NCBI GenBank assembly: GCA_002298785.1 | Contig: DBMR01000008.1 | Span: 72,334 to 136,333, forward strand | Origin: Verrucomicrobia subdivision 3 bacterium UBA693 | GTDB taxonomy: Bacteria; Verrucomicrobiota; Verrucomicrobiia; Limisphaerales; UBA8199 | Direction: 5' to 3' | DNA length: 64,000 bases | Shown here: positions 34,217 through 43,114 of the stretch, one piece after another | How positions within the stretch are numbered: position 1 is the stretch's first letter | Layout: the number at the start of each line of letters is the position of its first letter | Program-made: the position numbers and the translations under genes | Notes under the pieces: generated by a model | What the model was told of the DNA's origin: nothing | The model's input: the letters and a program-made list of their open reading frames with translations, nothing else | Database searches by the model: none

Positions 34217-35983
34217 TCACTCATCCGGCGCTCTCTCGCGCGCGAGGGGCGCTTCCGCCACGTTCCCCACTTCCGCCGTCGCGCGATCCAGCGCGCGCAC
34301 CAGTTCCCAGATTTGTCGCGCGGTTTCCGCCGCCGGCCTTGTCCCATCCACCACGGCCATCGGAACGCCTCCCGCGGAGGTCGTCACTCCCGGGGCCGAG
34401 GCCTCAGACTTTAAGACCACGATGAGGTCGGGTCTCGATCCCTCTTTGCCCGGGCTCTTACCTGCTTCTGGAACAGCGTTCACCGACACCGCCGGCAAAT
34501 CCCGCGTGCCGGTAATCACCAGCGAATTGCGGCGCAGCAATCCTCGCAGCCGGGCGGGAAACATCAAGCCCGCGCGCAATCGGCCGGACAAAGTGGCGGT
34601 TTCGTGGGGCATTTCTCGCGCCGGATAGTCCTTTCCGCGGCTTGAATCTGCCGGGCCGTCCCCGAGCACTCCCGGGGCGATGTTATTTGGAACCGGTGTC
34701 AGCCGGTCGTTGAACAGCCGGACCCGGGAGAACCGGGGTCGCAGATTGGGCATCGCGGTAAGGCTAAAGGCCAGGTGGCGAAACTGTGCGGCGTCATCCG
34801 TCACCAGCACGAGCCAGCGTCCGGGTCGGCCTTGAGCCTGATGTCGGCCTTCGCGGTAATGCTCCAGAACGGCCGAAATAAACTGGATGATGTCGTCATG
34901 TGGAAACTGCTGGTCCATGCGGGGAACCAGCCTGACGGTGAACCCGGTTTCCACATGGCTCAGCCAGGTATCCTGTCCGGTCACTTCCGCGCAGGCAAAG
35001 GTGCGGGTGGGATAGAGATAGCGACTAAGGCTTTTGAGTACCGTCGCTACGTCCCGCTCGGAGCTGACCTGGTAGCGGCGCATGAACAACCCGCCTTTGA
35101 AGATGGAGTAGAGTCGCTGGAGCCGGAGCTTGATCCCAAGGCGGCCCAGCCGGCCTTGCGGCGCCGGGTGGAACAGGTAGGTGGTGACTTTCTCCGTGGG
35201 ATAGAGCATCCGGATTTTCCGGAAGAAGGTGTCCAGTTCGGGTGTATCAGCGGTGTTGGAAGCGATGAGTAAGGAGATGCCGGGCGGGTGCAGCAACCGC
35301 TCGAAAAGCCGGCGCGAATCGCCGGCCAGGTAGCCGAGGAACTCCCATCTTTTGGGAGGGCTGACCAGGGCATTCCACCAGAGCGCACGACGCACGGAGT
35401 GCCACAGGGCCGGTCCGGCCTCCTGGGTCAATGCCTGGCTGGTGAAATTCGCCAGGGCATCGCCTTTGGAACCGAACGCGCAACGGAAAGTTCGGCGCAG
35501 CTCTTCCAGGTTGCAGTGTTGGGCAAACAGCGCCGCCAACTGGTTGCGGTAACGCTCACTGATGTTGCCACGCCAAATTGCTGCCACCAGGATAATGGCG
35601 GTCTCGTGCCGCGGATGCGGTATGTAAAACGCGCCGAACTTTCGGCGCAAACCGACCACTGACCTGGCGGTCAGCACCGGTAACTGGCGCCAGCGAATTT
35701 CCGTTTCCAGATCGATGCGGAGAAATTCACCTTCCGGGTGCCAGTAGACGTAGGAGTAATTGACGTAGCGCGCCCGCAGAACGAAGTGATGGCCCGTTTC
35801 CGCGGCGGCGAGGCCCAGGCAGTCTTTGGCCGCCAGCAGGTGTTCCGGTTCCATCGCCAGGTCCACATCCGAGCCGTTATTCTCGTAAATTTGTTCGTAA
35901 TTGCGGAGCACGCAATAAGGAACGGCCCGCTCTTCCATGATGCGGAAGAACGATTCCAGGAAGGCGCGGCGCGGATTAATCAT
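34217..35983 (-). CDS. Nucleotidyltransferase-like protein with degenerate kinase-like C-terminus, in a glycan operon
   Basis: This 588-aa protein is not closely recognised. The N-terminus (YCVLRNYEQIYENNGSDVDL) has the G-S-D-x-D metal motif of nucleotidyltransferases, as in proteins near LPS and capsule loci. The second half runs from SLLIASNTADTPELDTFFRK to VDGTRPAAETARQIWELVRA, a spacing like thymidylate-kinase folds, but the P-loop GxxGxGKS is absent, so kinase activity is unlikely. No signal peptide or membrane helix is seen. It is the last gene of the five-gene glycan operon, and its ATG overlaps the stop of the glycosyltransferase. The role in surface glycan or lipid-linked sugar synthesis is inferred from context. 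Confidence 0.6.
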   Translation of the reverse strand: MINPRRAFLESFFRIMEERAVPYCVLRNYEQIYENNGSDVDLAMEPEHLLAAKDCLGLAAAETGHHFVLRARYVNYSYVYWHPEGEFLRIDLETEIRWRQLPVLTARSVVGLRRKFGAFYIPHPRHETAIILVAAIWRGNISERYRNQLAALFAQHCNLEELRRTFRCAFGSKGDALANFTSQALTQEAGPALWHSVRRALWWNALVSPPKRWEFLGYLAGDSRRLFERLLHPPGISLLIASNTADTPELDTFFRKIRMLYPTEKVTTYLFHPAPQGRLGRLGIKLRLQRLYSIFKGGLFMRRYQVSSERDVATVLKSLSRYLYPTRTFACAEVTGQDTWLSHVETGFTVRLVPRMDQQFPHDDIIQFISAVLEHYREGRHQAQGRPGRWLVLVTDDAAQFRHLAFSLTAMPNLRPRFSRVRLFNDRLTPVPNNIAPGVLGDGPADSSRGKDYPAREMPHETATLSGRLRAGLMFPARLRGLLRRNSLVITGTRDLPAVSVNAVPEAGKSPGKEGSRPDLIVVLKSEASAPGVTTSAGGVPMAVVDGTRPAAETARQIWELVRALDRATAEVGNVAEAPLARERAPDE

Positions 35984-37200
35984 GGCCGGATCAGCTCCTG
36001 GTAGGCGGATTCGAGCAGTTGCCTTTTGGCTGCCCAGCGAAATTGCGATTCAGCGCGACGCCGAGCCGCCGTGGCCAACCGCCGGCGAAGCCCTGGATCC
36101 CGCTGCAGCCGCTGCAATGCGGCGCCCAGACCCTGGACGGTTGCGGCCGCCGAGGTGACCGGGATTTTTATGCCGGATTCTTCGTCAATCATTTCACCCG
36201 GCCCGGCCCAATCCAGGCAAATCACCGGCAGGTAACGCGCCATGGCTTCCAACAAGGCCGAGCCGCCGCTATCGCGCAGGGCGGGAAAAACGAGCACGTC
36301 CGCCGACTTATAGAAGGACTCCAATTGCGCGTACGGCACTTTGCCGGTGAACTTCACCTGGGGTTCGAGGCCGAGAGTGCGAGTGCGCTGTTTCCAGGAT
36401 TCCAGGGCCGGACCGCCGCCCACCACGGAGAACTCGTAATTCGAGAGCTGCACCTGGCGGAGCGCGTCCAGTACCAGGGGAATGGCCCGCGTGGCCACGC
36501 AATTGCCGACGTATAACAAACGAAAAGGATCGGTGGGACCGGCGGTGCGCTCCGGTGGCTGCGGCCATTGTTCATCCTCGGCGCGCAGGGCGTTGGGCGG
36601 GACGATTCGCGCCTTGGCCCGGCAATCCGCAGGCAGGAATTCAAGCGTGCTGCGGTTGGAGACAAAGAGCACCGAAGCCTGGCGCAAGGCGCGTGCGACC
36701 GAAGGCACGCCTCTCCATGCGCCATTGAGGAACTGGCGCAGACGTTCTTCGCGCCGGGCCGGGCCCAGGTATTCGTCGAACCCGGGTGGCACGTGTTCGC
36801 CGCCGGCAATGGGTCCCCACACGGAGGGCACCCCCAGACCGGCGGCCAGAAAGGGGACTCGAAAGCTATGAAAGGTGGTCTGGTGCGCAAGCGCAAAGGG
36901 GTGCTCAGCGTGCAGCCGCCGCGCCAGATCGCCGACCCGGTTTTGCCAGGCCCATTTGCGAGACCAACTGCCGCCAAATCGTTCGGTAACCGTTCGCAGC
37001 CATTGTGGTCCCTCGACAAAATGGGGTGTGATGCCCAGGGGCCTGCTGGCGGACTCGACCGCCTGGCGGGCCTTCGGGGTTGTGATCAGGTCCACCGCAT
37101 ATCGTTGCGCCGCCTGCTCGGCCCAGCCCCAGCCCAGCCAATGCTCACCGGTTCCGCCCGGGTCGCAGGCATACGCGATCATTAGTACGCGCGGTTTCAT
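35980..37200 (-). CDS. Glycosyltransferase family 4 protein
   Basis: The 406-aa protein has a GT-B fold. The N-terminus PRVLMIAYACDPGGTGEHWL is a donor-side glycine-rich loop, and VWGPIAGGEHVPPGFDEYL is a conserved GT4 stretch. The C-terminal donor domain has FRLLYVGN, VKFTGKVPYAQLESFYKSAD and FPALRDSGGSALLEAMA, where the last Glu belongs to the EX7E region. It should transfer a sugar from a nucleotide donor to a growing glycan at the inner membrane. The ATG at 37200 overlaps the FAD gene stop. The longer frame to 37482 is not conserved. Confidence 0.88.
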   Translation of the reverse strand: MKPRVLMIAYACDPGGTGEHWLGWGWAEQAAQRYAVDLITTPKARQAVESASRPLGITPHFVEGPQWLRTVTERFGGSWSRKWAWQNRVGDLARRLHAEHPFALAHQTTFHSFRVPFLAAGLGVPSVWGPIAGGEHVPPGFDEYLGPARREERLRQFLNGAWRGVPSVARALRQASVLFVSNRSTLEFLPADCRAKARIVPPNALRAEDEQWPQPPERTAGPTDPFRLLYVGNCVATRAIPLVLDALRQVQLSNYEFSVVGGGPALESWKQRTRTLGLEPQVKFTGKVPYAQLESFYKSADVLVFPALRDSGGSALLEAMARYLPVICLDWAGPGEMIDEESGIKIPVTSAAATVQGLGAALQRLQRDPGLRRRLATAARRRAESQFRWAAKRQLLESAYQELIRP

Positions 37201-38522
37201 CCGGCCTGAACCCGCCCAGCCGCCGCCTGGCCGTCCAACATGGCATCTTCCATGCCGCCGTAGCCCCAGCCGCCCCAGCGTCCGCCGGTGATGACGCCAA
37301 CCTGCGCCAGATAATCCAGGATGGTCTTCCGGGACCGTTCGTAGTTCTGATCGAAAATCACGTAGGCAAAGGGAATCTGGCACTGCTCCATGAACAGGAT
37401 TTCGTCCTGGTCGGAGAGAATTCTGGCTCGTCGCAAGTCCGCCGCCACGCGTTGCTTCAGCTCCTCGGGCCGCCGCAGCCATTCCTCGGCACCTCCCGAC
37501 ATTTCCACGTAGTAACTTCGGCAGCCGGCCGGTGCGGAGCCGGCGTGCACCGCCGAGTAGGAACCCACGCGGTAAAAGACGTACTGCGGCTCGGGGAAAT
37601 AGACCCAGTGATGATGACTGTCCGCCTGCCCGGTACCGCGCACGCCCACGTCGAGGTAATGAACCGTGGTGGCTCGCAATTGCCGCGCGGCTTCTTGGAT
37701 TTCGGGCGGAAGATCCGTCGCGCAGGCCAAAAAGGTCGGCAGCGGCATGGTGTTGACCAGGTGTTGATAGCGCACCTGCCGTCCGTCCGAGAGCCGGGCC
37801 AGGCGTGTTCCCAGCTCGACCGACTCGAGCGACACCCGGTAATTTGGCGGTTGCGGCAAGGCGCTGGCAAAGGCGCGGGGCAAAGCGCTGATACCACCGT
37901 TGCGCGGATAGACAAACCGGGCATTGTAGCCCAGAGACTCCCGGGAGAAGCCGAGCGCGCCTTTGACGACGTCCTCGAGGGAGGGGCGCGGAATGAAACG
38001 CTCGGCGTATTCCGGGCGCAATTCATCCAGGCTGACTCCCAGCAGCTTTTCGTTGTAGGGAATCATGAAGTGCCGGGCGATGCCTTCACCGAAGGCACGC
38101 ACCACCCAATCTCGGAAGCTGCGGGGCGCTCCCGAGGGTGGTTGCAGGCCGAAATCTTCGGGGTGCCGGGCTTTGAGCAGTCCCAGCAGACAATCGAGCA
38201 CTACTTCTCGGGGAAGTCCATAGGTGTTGGCCTGAAATGGGTAAGGGGTGAAAACCTCGTGCAGGTGAATCACCGCTTTGCGTTCGTGCTCTTCCAGGCC
38301 GCCCGGGAGCAGGGTTTCCACCAACTGCTTCATGTGAGGCTGACGCAGGTGCAGCCAGTGCCCGGTGCCATCGCACAAAAATCCATTATGCCGGTTATGA
38401 GTCCGCACCATGCCGCCCGGTTCGTCCTCCTTCTCGATGAGTAGGTAACCGGCGCCGAGGTGATAGGCGCAGGAAAGCCCGGTCAGGCCGGCGCCGACGA
38501 TCAACGTTGAGTGTACTTCCAT
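37197..38522 (-). CDS. FAD-dependent oxidoreductase, UDP-galactopyranose mutase/HemY-like
   Basis: The 441-aa flavoprotein opens with a dinucleotide loop (STLIVGAGLTGLSCAYHL) followed by YLLIEKEDEPGGMVRTH, as in amine oxidases and UDP-galactopyranose mutases. FTPYPFQANTYGLP resembles the mutase substrate region, and GRWGGWGYGGMEDAML at the C-terminus closes the FAD site. A mutase or an uncharacterised sugar-nucleotide isomerase would fit the glycan operon, but a desaturase is possible. It starts at the ATG ending at 38522 and overlaps the glycosyltransferase start by three bases. Confidence 0.8.
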   Translation of the reverse strand: MEVHSTLIVGAGLTGLSCAYHLGAGYLLIEKEDEPGGMVRTHNRHNGFLCDGTGHWLHLRQPHMKQLVETLLPGGLEEHERKAVIHLHEVFTPYPFQANTYGLPREVVLDCLLGLLKARHPEDFGLQPPSGAPRSFRDWVVRAFGEGIARHFMIPYNEKLLGVSLDELRPEYAERFIPRPSLEDVVKGALGFSRESLGYNARFVYPRNGGISALPRAFASALPQPPNYRVSLESVELGTRLARLSDGRQVRYQHLVNTMPLPTFLACATDLPPEIQEAARQLRATTVHYLDVGVRGTGQADSHHHWVYFPEPQYVFYRVGSYSAVHAGSAPAGCRSYYVEMSGGAEEWLRRPEELKQRVAADLRRARILSDQDEILFMEQCQIPFAYVIFDQNYERSRKTILDYLAQVGVITGGRWGGWGYGGMEDAMLDGQAAAGRVQAG

Positions 38523-38529
38523 GTTCAAA

Positions 38530-39282
38530 TCATTTTCTACCCAGCGCCCGAAAAACCCGGACGCGCAAACGCTCATACAACCCCATCGGCATGAGCCGTT
38601 TGGCTACCTGTTTGACGTTGTAGAGTATTTGAATGTTACGGAATTCGAGAATCCTGCGGAATTCCTGCTCTTTGAGGTGGCGATTGAGGGGCACGCATTG
38701 CAGAGCGCTTAGATCCGGGTGCGGGTTGTAACCCCAGCGCATGGTGCGGGTTACCTTTACGCCCGCCTCGAGGGCCGCTTGTTTTACCCGATGATTGAGG
38801 TAGCCGCCTACCGGGGCGAAAAAAACCGGAGACTGACCCGTGATCCCGCTCAGGATGCCACCGGAGATTTCCATTTGTACCCGCAGATCTTCCTCGTCGC
38901 AGACATCCATGCGTCGATGTTCATGGCTGTGGAGCCCCAGGATGTGGCCGCGTTCGCTAATTGCTCGGGCCTGGGCGGTGGACAAGTATCCCGGCCGATC
39001 CAATTTGGCGGTCGGTACGAAAAAAACCGCTTGGCGGTCGAAGCGTTCGAGCAGCGGCAAGACGACCTCGTAATGATCGGCGGTGCCGTCGTCGAAGGTC
39101 AACAGGTAGGTGGGTTTGGCGTGGGGTTGGTAATTTAGCAGGTCAGAGGGTCGGAGCGGTTCATAGCCGAAACTGTCGAGGAGCTCGACCTGGTGTTCCA
39201 TCTGCCGTTCGGTCACCGTGTAAAACTTCGGCTTGGTCTCGGCCCCTCGCACTACCCGGTGGTAGGTGAGAATGAAGATCAT
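38530..39282 (-). CDS. Polysaccharide deacetylase family protein
   Basis: This 250-aa NodB-homology protein has the metal-binding Asp-Asp (LLTFDDGTADHYEV) and the HxxxH pair in LGLHSHEHRRM. YLNHRVKQAALEAGVKV follows the catalytic part. It should remove N-acetyl groups from a glycan or glycolipid. The N-terminus IFILTYHRVV has no signal peptide, so it is cytoplasmic or membrane-face, acting on an intermediate. The start at 39282 overlaps the methyltransferase stop (ATGA). Second gene of the operon. Confidence 0.85.
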   Translation of the reverse strand: MIFILTYHRVVRGAETKPKFYTVTERQMEHQVELLDSFGYEPLRPSDLLNYQPHAKPTYLLTFDDGTADHYEVVLPLLERFDRQAVFFVPTAKLDRPGYLSTAQARAISERGHILGLHSHEHRRMDVCDEEDLRVQMEISGGILSGITGQSPVFFAPVGGYLNHRVKQAALEAGVKVTRTMRWGYNPHPDLSALQCVPLNRHLKEQEFRRILEFRNIQILYNVKQVAKRLMPMGLYERLRVRVFRALGRK

Positions 39283-40199
39283 GGCTTTTGTGCCACAAAG
39301 AACAGATGCCGGGCGGCCAGGTCTTTCCACGAATAATGTTTGAAACACTCAGCGATGGGGGTTCGCTCCAGAGCCTGGTGATCCGCCTCGGTGCCGGGTT
39401 CAACTTCGAAATGGCGCACTTGAAAGCCCGCGGTTTTGAGCAGGGAAAGGTAATCGGGCGCGCGCAGTCGGTTGTAAGACATCAGGTCGGAGCTGAACCA
39501 GCGGTTCCAGGTTTCAGGCGAATACCGGAATTGGTGGAATTTCGCGACGCGATTGTTCGGGCTGCCGGCGAGGATGTCCTGCAGGTGGATCGTAGCCATG
39601 AAGTGGCCACCGGGTTTGAGGACGCCAAAGATTTGCTTGAAAGTCGAGGCGAGGGCGGTTCGCGGAACGTGAAACAGCACCTGGGTGCTGGTGACCAGGT
39701 CCACCGTGCGTGCCAGGGTCGAAAATTGCTCCGCGTAAGGGGCATGATACGAAGTGCCCAGGCTATCCAGGTATTCGGACAAGCTAAGGTTGGCCAGGTC
39801 CGGCAGCGCCCGGGAGGGGGTGGTCTTGCGGGGCCAGTCGGGGTCCGTCTGAATTTCCCGGAAGATGCTGACGGTTTGCTGCAGCATGCGCCGGTCGAGG
39901 ATGGGTTTAATATCGAATAAATGCTGCCGTCGCACGCCGAGCGTATGAAAAAGCAGGGGAATGGTGGGATGCCACCCGCTGCCAAAATCCAAGTGCACCC
40001 CGCCGGCCACGGTCCGGTCCGGATCATTATCGGTCAACCACTCGAAATACCGGGTTCCGACTTTTACCTTTTGCAAGGCGCGGTTGCGGGTCAAAACGAG
40101 AGACTTGGTGATATGCTTTTGGCTAAAGCGATACAGTGCCGAGCCGCCAGGGAGACCCGATAGAAGCTTAAATCCGACAACTTTTATGCGCCAATACAT
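39279..40199 (-). CDS. SAM-dependent methyltransferase, class I
   Basis: About 306 aa. The SAM site reads GGVHLDFGSGWHPTIPLLFH, then LFDIKPILDRR. VDLVTSTQVLFHVPRTALAS, followed by GVLKPGGHFMATIHLQD, is the standard late Rossmann part. The first gene of the glycan operon, it probably methylates a sugar or lipid-linked intermediate. The ATG at 40199 is taken, although the frame continues to 40232. The N-terminal region (MYWRIKVVGFKLLSGLPGGS) is hydrophobic and basic, which could bring it to the membrane. Confidence 0.82.
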   Translation of the reverse strand: MYWRIKVVGFKLLSGLPGGSALYRFSQKHITKSLVLTRNRALQKVKVGTRYFEWLTDNDPDRTVAGGVHLDFGSGWHPTIPLLFHTLGVRRQHLFDIKPILDRRMLQQTVSIFREIQTDPDWPRKTTPSRALPDLANLSLSEYLDSLGTSYHAPYAEQFSTLARTVDLVTSTQVLFHVPRTALASTFKQIFGVLKPGGHFMATIHLQDILAGSPNNRVAKFHQFRYSPETWNRWFSSDLMSYNRLRAPDYLSLLKTAGFQVRHFEVEPGTEADHQALERTPIAECFKHYSWKDLAARHLFFVAQKP

Positions 40200-40348
40200 G
40201 CTAAGTGGTGCGCATAGGATGTGAACGGCCAAGGAATATTTCCAGCACTAAATCCCATAGGTTACGACAGGCTCCAGCCACCGGGTCTTAAATGTGGCCT
40301 TGCTTCCCTCCGATCCGGCCCCTTAAATCCCTTCATTCTGGCTTGGTT

Positions 40349-41176
40349 ATGGAAACGCATTTGCGAGATCGAGTGGTATTGATTACCGGGGCATCGGGCG
40401 GCATCGGGTCGGGCATCGCCCGCCAGTTTGCGGCCGAAGGCGCCCGCCTGGTCCTGCAATATCGGACCGGCAAAGCAGCGCTGGAAAGCCTGGCGGCCCA
40501 ATTGCGGCCGGCGCAGGTGCTCCTGGTGCGAGCCGATCTCACCCGGGAAGCCCAGGTGCGAAAGCTCTTTGCCGCGGCGCTGAAACGGTTTGGTCGAGTG
40601 GATACGCTGGTCGCCAACGCCGCTTCCTGGGAGACGCGGGATCTTTATCTGCACGAGATGCCGCTGGCGCATTGGCGGCGCACGCTGGATGGAGTGCTCA
40701 CCACGACGTTTCTGAGCTTGCGCGAATTTCTACGGATCGTCGCCCGGCAAAAGCAGGGCAACGCGGTACTCATCGGTTCCACCGCCGCGGTTTTCGGTGA
40801 AGCGGGTCATGCCGATTACGCGGCGGGAAAGGCGGCCATGGCCTACGGCTTGACGCGGTCGGTTAAGAACGAGCTGTCCCGGATTGCTCCCCACACGGCG
40901 ACCTATTGTGGCGGGCGGATCAATTGCGTTTGCCCGGGATGGACGGTGGTGCCGCGACTGGCCGCCAAGCTCGGTGACGCCAAAATGATTCGCAAAACCA
41001 CCGCGACGATGGCCCTGCCGCAAATCGCGCGCCCGGAAGATATCGCGAACGCGGTGGTGTTTCTGTCTTCGGACGTGTTGGCCCGGCATGTGACCGGACA
41101 GACGCTGGTAGTCGCTGGGGGCATGGAAGGCCGGCTGCTTTGGCAACCGGACGAGATCGACCCGGCGGCGGCCTGA
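40349..41176 (+). CDS. Short-chain dehydrogenase/reductase (SDR)
   Basis: The 275-aa enzyme has the classical SDR features: cofactor loop VLITGASGGIGSGIA, VANAASWETRD, and catalytic Ser in GSTAAVFG with Tyr-x3-Lys in DYAAGKAA. RINCVCPGWTVVPRL and HVTGQTLVVAGGM complete the fold. This is typical of FabG-like enzymes reducing a ketone with NAD(P)H. The substrate is unknown, and no fatty-acid or polyketide genes lie nearby. The ATG at 40349 is preferred over the frame from 40292. It is divergent from the glycan operon, with about 149 bases between the starts. Confidence 0.85.
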   Translation: METHLRDRVVLITGASGGIGSGIARQFAAEGARLVLQYRTGKAALESLAAQLRPAQVLLVRADLTREAQVRKLFAAALKRFGRVDTLVANAASWETRDLYLHEMPLAHWRRTLDGVLTTTFLSLREFLRIVARQKQGNAVLIGSTAAVFGEAGHADYAAGKAAMAYGLTRSVKNELSRIAPHTATYCGGRINCVCPGWTVVPRLAAKLGDAKMIRKTTATMALPQIARPEDIANAVVFLSSDVLARHVTGQTLVVAGGMEGRLLWQPDEIDPAAA

Positions 41177-41412
41177 AGCCGATTGTCGCCCGTCGGTGAC
41201 TCGTGGCTTCGCCCTGGAATCATTGCGTCATCGCTGATAACCCTGCCCGAACGCAGTAACCCGGTCGGTCGATCTGCTTTACAACCGATTCGGTGCAGGT
41301 AACTCAACCATGCTTCGAGCGCTGCGATGGGAGGTTATTTTAACGGGATTTTTACGCCCTGACCCCGGGTATTGATTACCACGCCATCCGTTGCGGCCGC
41401 ATCTTGATTCGT

Positions 41413-43101
41413 ATGAAACGGAATGACTGGTTGCAGTTGGCGGCGTATTTCGGCGTCTTGCTGGCCTTGGCCCCTTTGATAGGGAGTTACCTCGCTGCGG
41501 TGTTTGGGGGTGCGATTCCCCGGTGGTTGGCCCCGCTCAAGGCGGTTGAGGGCAGGATCTATCGAGCTGTGGGAACATCACCGGACCGGGAGATGCGCTG
41601 GACGGAGTACGCGATTGCTTTGCTGTGGTTCAATCTTGTCGGGGTCCTGGTGCTCATGGGACTCCAACTCACGCAGCAGTGGTTGCCGCTTAATCCCGCC
41701 GGGCTCCCGAACGTGGCATGGCCTCTGGCCCTCAATACCGCCGTGAGCTTCGTTACAAACACCAACTGGCAGGCATACTCCGGCGAAGCGACGATGAGTT
41801 ATCTCACGCAGGTGCTCGGGCTCGCTGTCCAGAATTTTGTGAGTGCCGGGACCGGGATGGCGGTACTGCTGGCGTTGGCGCGCGGTTTGGCGCGACGGTC
41901 CGCGTCCACGGTCGGCAATTTCTGGGCGGACCTGGTGCGCAGCATTCTGTATGTCCTGGTGCCGCTCTCGCTTGTGTTTTCGCTGGTATTGGTTGAACAG
42001 GGGGTCGTGCAGAACCTGGCGCCCTACCAGGAAGTGACGACCCTGGAAGGGGCGAAACAGGTTGTGCCGCTGGGACCGGCGGCTTCCCAAATTGCCATCA
42101 AACAAATCGGCACCAATGGCGGCGGCTTCTTCGGCGTGAACAGTGCGCACCCGTTCGAGAACCCGACGCCATTGACCAATTTTCTCCAGATGCTGGCCAT
42201 TCTGATGTTGCCGGCGGCGCAGGTCTTCATGTTCGGGCGGATGATCGGTTCGAGGCGGCATGCGTGGTCGTTATTCAGCGCGATGCTGGTGTTGCTGCTG
42301 GCGGGGTTGGGCCTGGCGCTGTGGTCCGAAACCCAGGGAAATCCCGCCTTGGCGAACCTGGCTCCCCTGGAGGGCAAGGAAACGAGGTTCGGCGTGGTAA
42401 ACAGCGTGCTCTGGGCGGTTACCACGACGGCGGCCTCCAACGGTTCGGTCAATGCCATGCACGACAGCCTCTCCCCCTTAAGCGGACTGGTGGCGTTGTT
42501 CAACTTGATGCTCGGCGAGGTGGTGTTCGGCGGTGTGGGCGCCGGTCTTTACGGGATGCTGGCCTTCGTGGTGTTGACGGTGTTCATGGCGGGACTGATG
42601 GTGGGTCGTTCGCCGGAATACCTTGGCAAGCGTCTGGAGCAGCGTGAGATGGTGCTGGCGATGATTGCCGTGCTCGCGCCGTGTGTCATCATCCTCGGGT
42701 TCACGGCGATTGCGCTCCTGACGGAGGCGGGAAGGTCAGGAGTCACCAACGCGGGACCGCACGGTTTGAGCCAGGTTCTATACGCGTTCGCCTCGATGGC
42801 TGGAAACAACGGCAGCGCTTTCGCCGGGCTGAATGCGAACACGATTTTCTACAATTTGCTTGGGGCGGTGGCGATGTTCGTCGGCAGGTTTGGGATAATT
42901 TTGCCCATGCTGGCGGCGGCTGGAAGCCTGGCGGCGAAGAAATCCTGTCCGCCCTCCTCGGGCACGTTTCCAACTCATGGACCGTTATTCGTGCTGCTCC
43001 TGGTGAGCGTTGTGTTCATTGTCGGGGCGCTCACTTTCCTGCCCGCGCTCACGCTGGGCCCGGTCGTCGAGCACCTGATGTTGGGGAGTCGTGTTTTCTA
43101 A
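41413..43101 (+). CDS. kdpA: Potassium-transporting ATPase subunit KdpA
   Basis: This 562-aa K+ channel subunit has all four selectivity-filter segments: TNTNWQAYSGEATMS, GTNGGGFFGVNSAHPFENPT, TAASNGSVNAMHDS and AGNNGSAFAGLNANT. It selects K+ from the outside for the KdpFABC pump at the inner membrane. The ATG at 41413 is the normal start. No kdpF is recognised upstream. It begins the complete run kdpA-B-C-D-E on this strand, with 13 bases before kdpB. The 236-base upstream spacer should hold the KdpE-controlled promoter, but no operator could be identified by eye. Confidence 0.96.
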   Translation: MKRNDWLQLAAYFGVLLALAPLIGSYLAAVFGGAIPRWLAPLKAVEGRIYRAVGTSPDREMRWTEYAIALLWFNLVGVLVLMGLQLTQQWLPLNPAGLPNVAWPLALNTAVSFVTNTNWQAYSGEATMSYLTQVLGLAVQNFVSAGTGMAVLLALARGLARRSASTVGNFWADLVRSILYVLVPLSLVFSLVLVEQGVVQNLAPYQEVTTLEGAKQVVPLGPAASQIAIKQIGTNGGGFFGVNSAHPFENPTPLTNFLQMLAILMLPAAQVFMFGRMIGSRRHAWSLFSAMLVLLLAGLGLALWSETQGNPALANLAPLEGKETRFGVVNSVLWAVTTTAASNGSVNAMHDSLSPLSGLVALFNLMLGEVVFGGVGAGLYGMLAFVVLTVFMAGLMVGRSPEYLGKRLEQREMVLAMIAVLAPCVIILGFTAIALLTEAGRSGVTNAGPHGLSQVLYAFASMAGNNGSAFAGLNANTIFYNLLGAVAMFVGRFGIILPMLAAAGSLAAKKSCPPSSGTFPTHGPLFVLLLVSVVFIVGALTFLPALTLGPVVEHLMLGSRVF

Positions 43102-43114
43102 AGGTAATCGACCT

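Noticed and set aside
41310..41375. Possible kdpF (21-aa frame MLRALRWEVILTGFLRPD...)
   Set aside because: KdpF is a roughly 29-aa single hydrophobic helix; this peptide is charged and too short.
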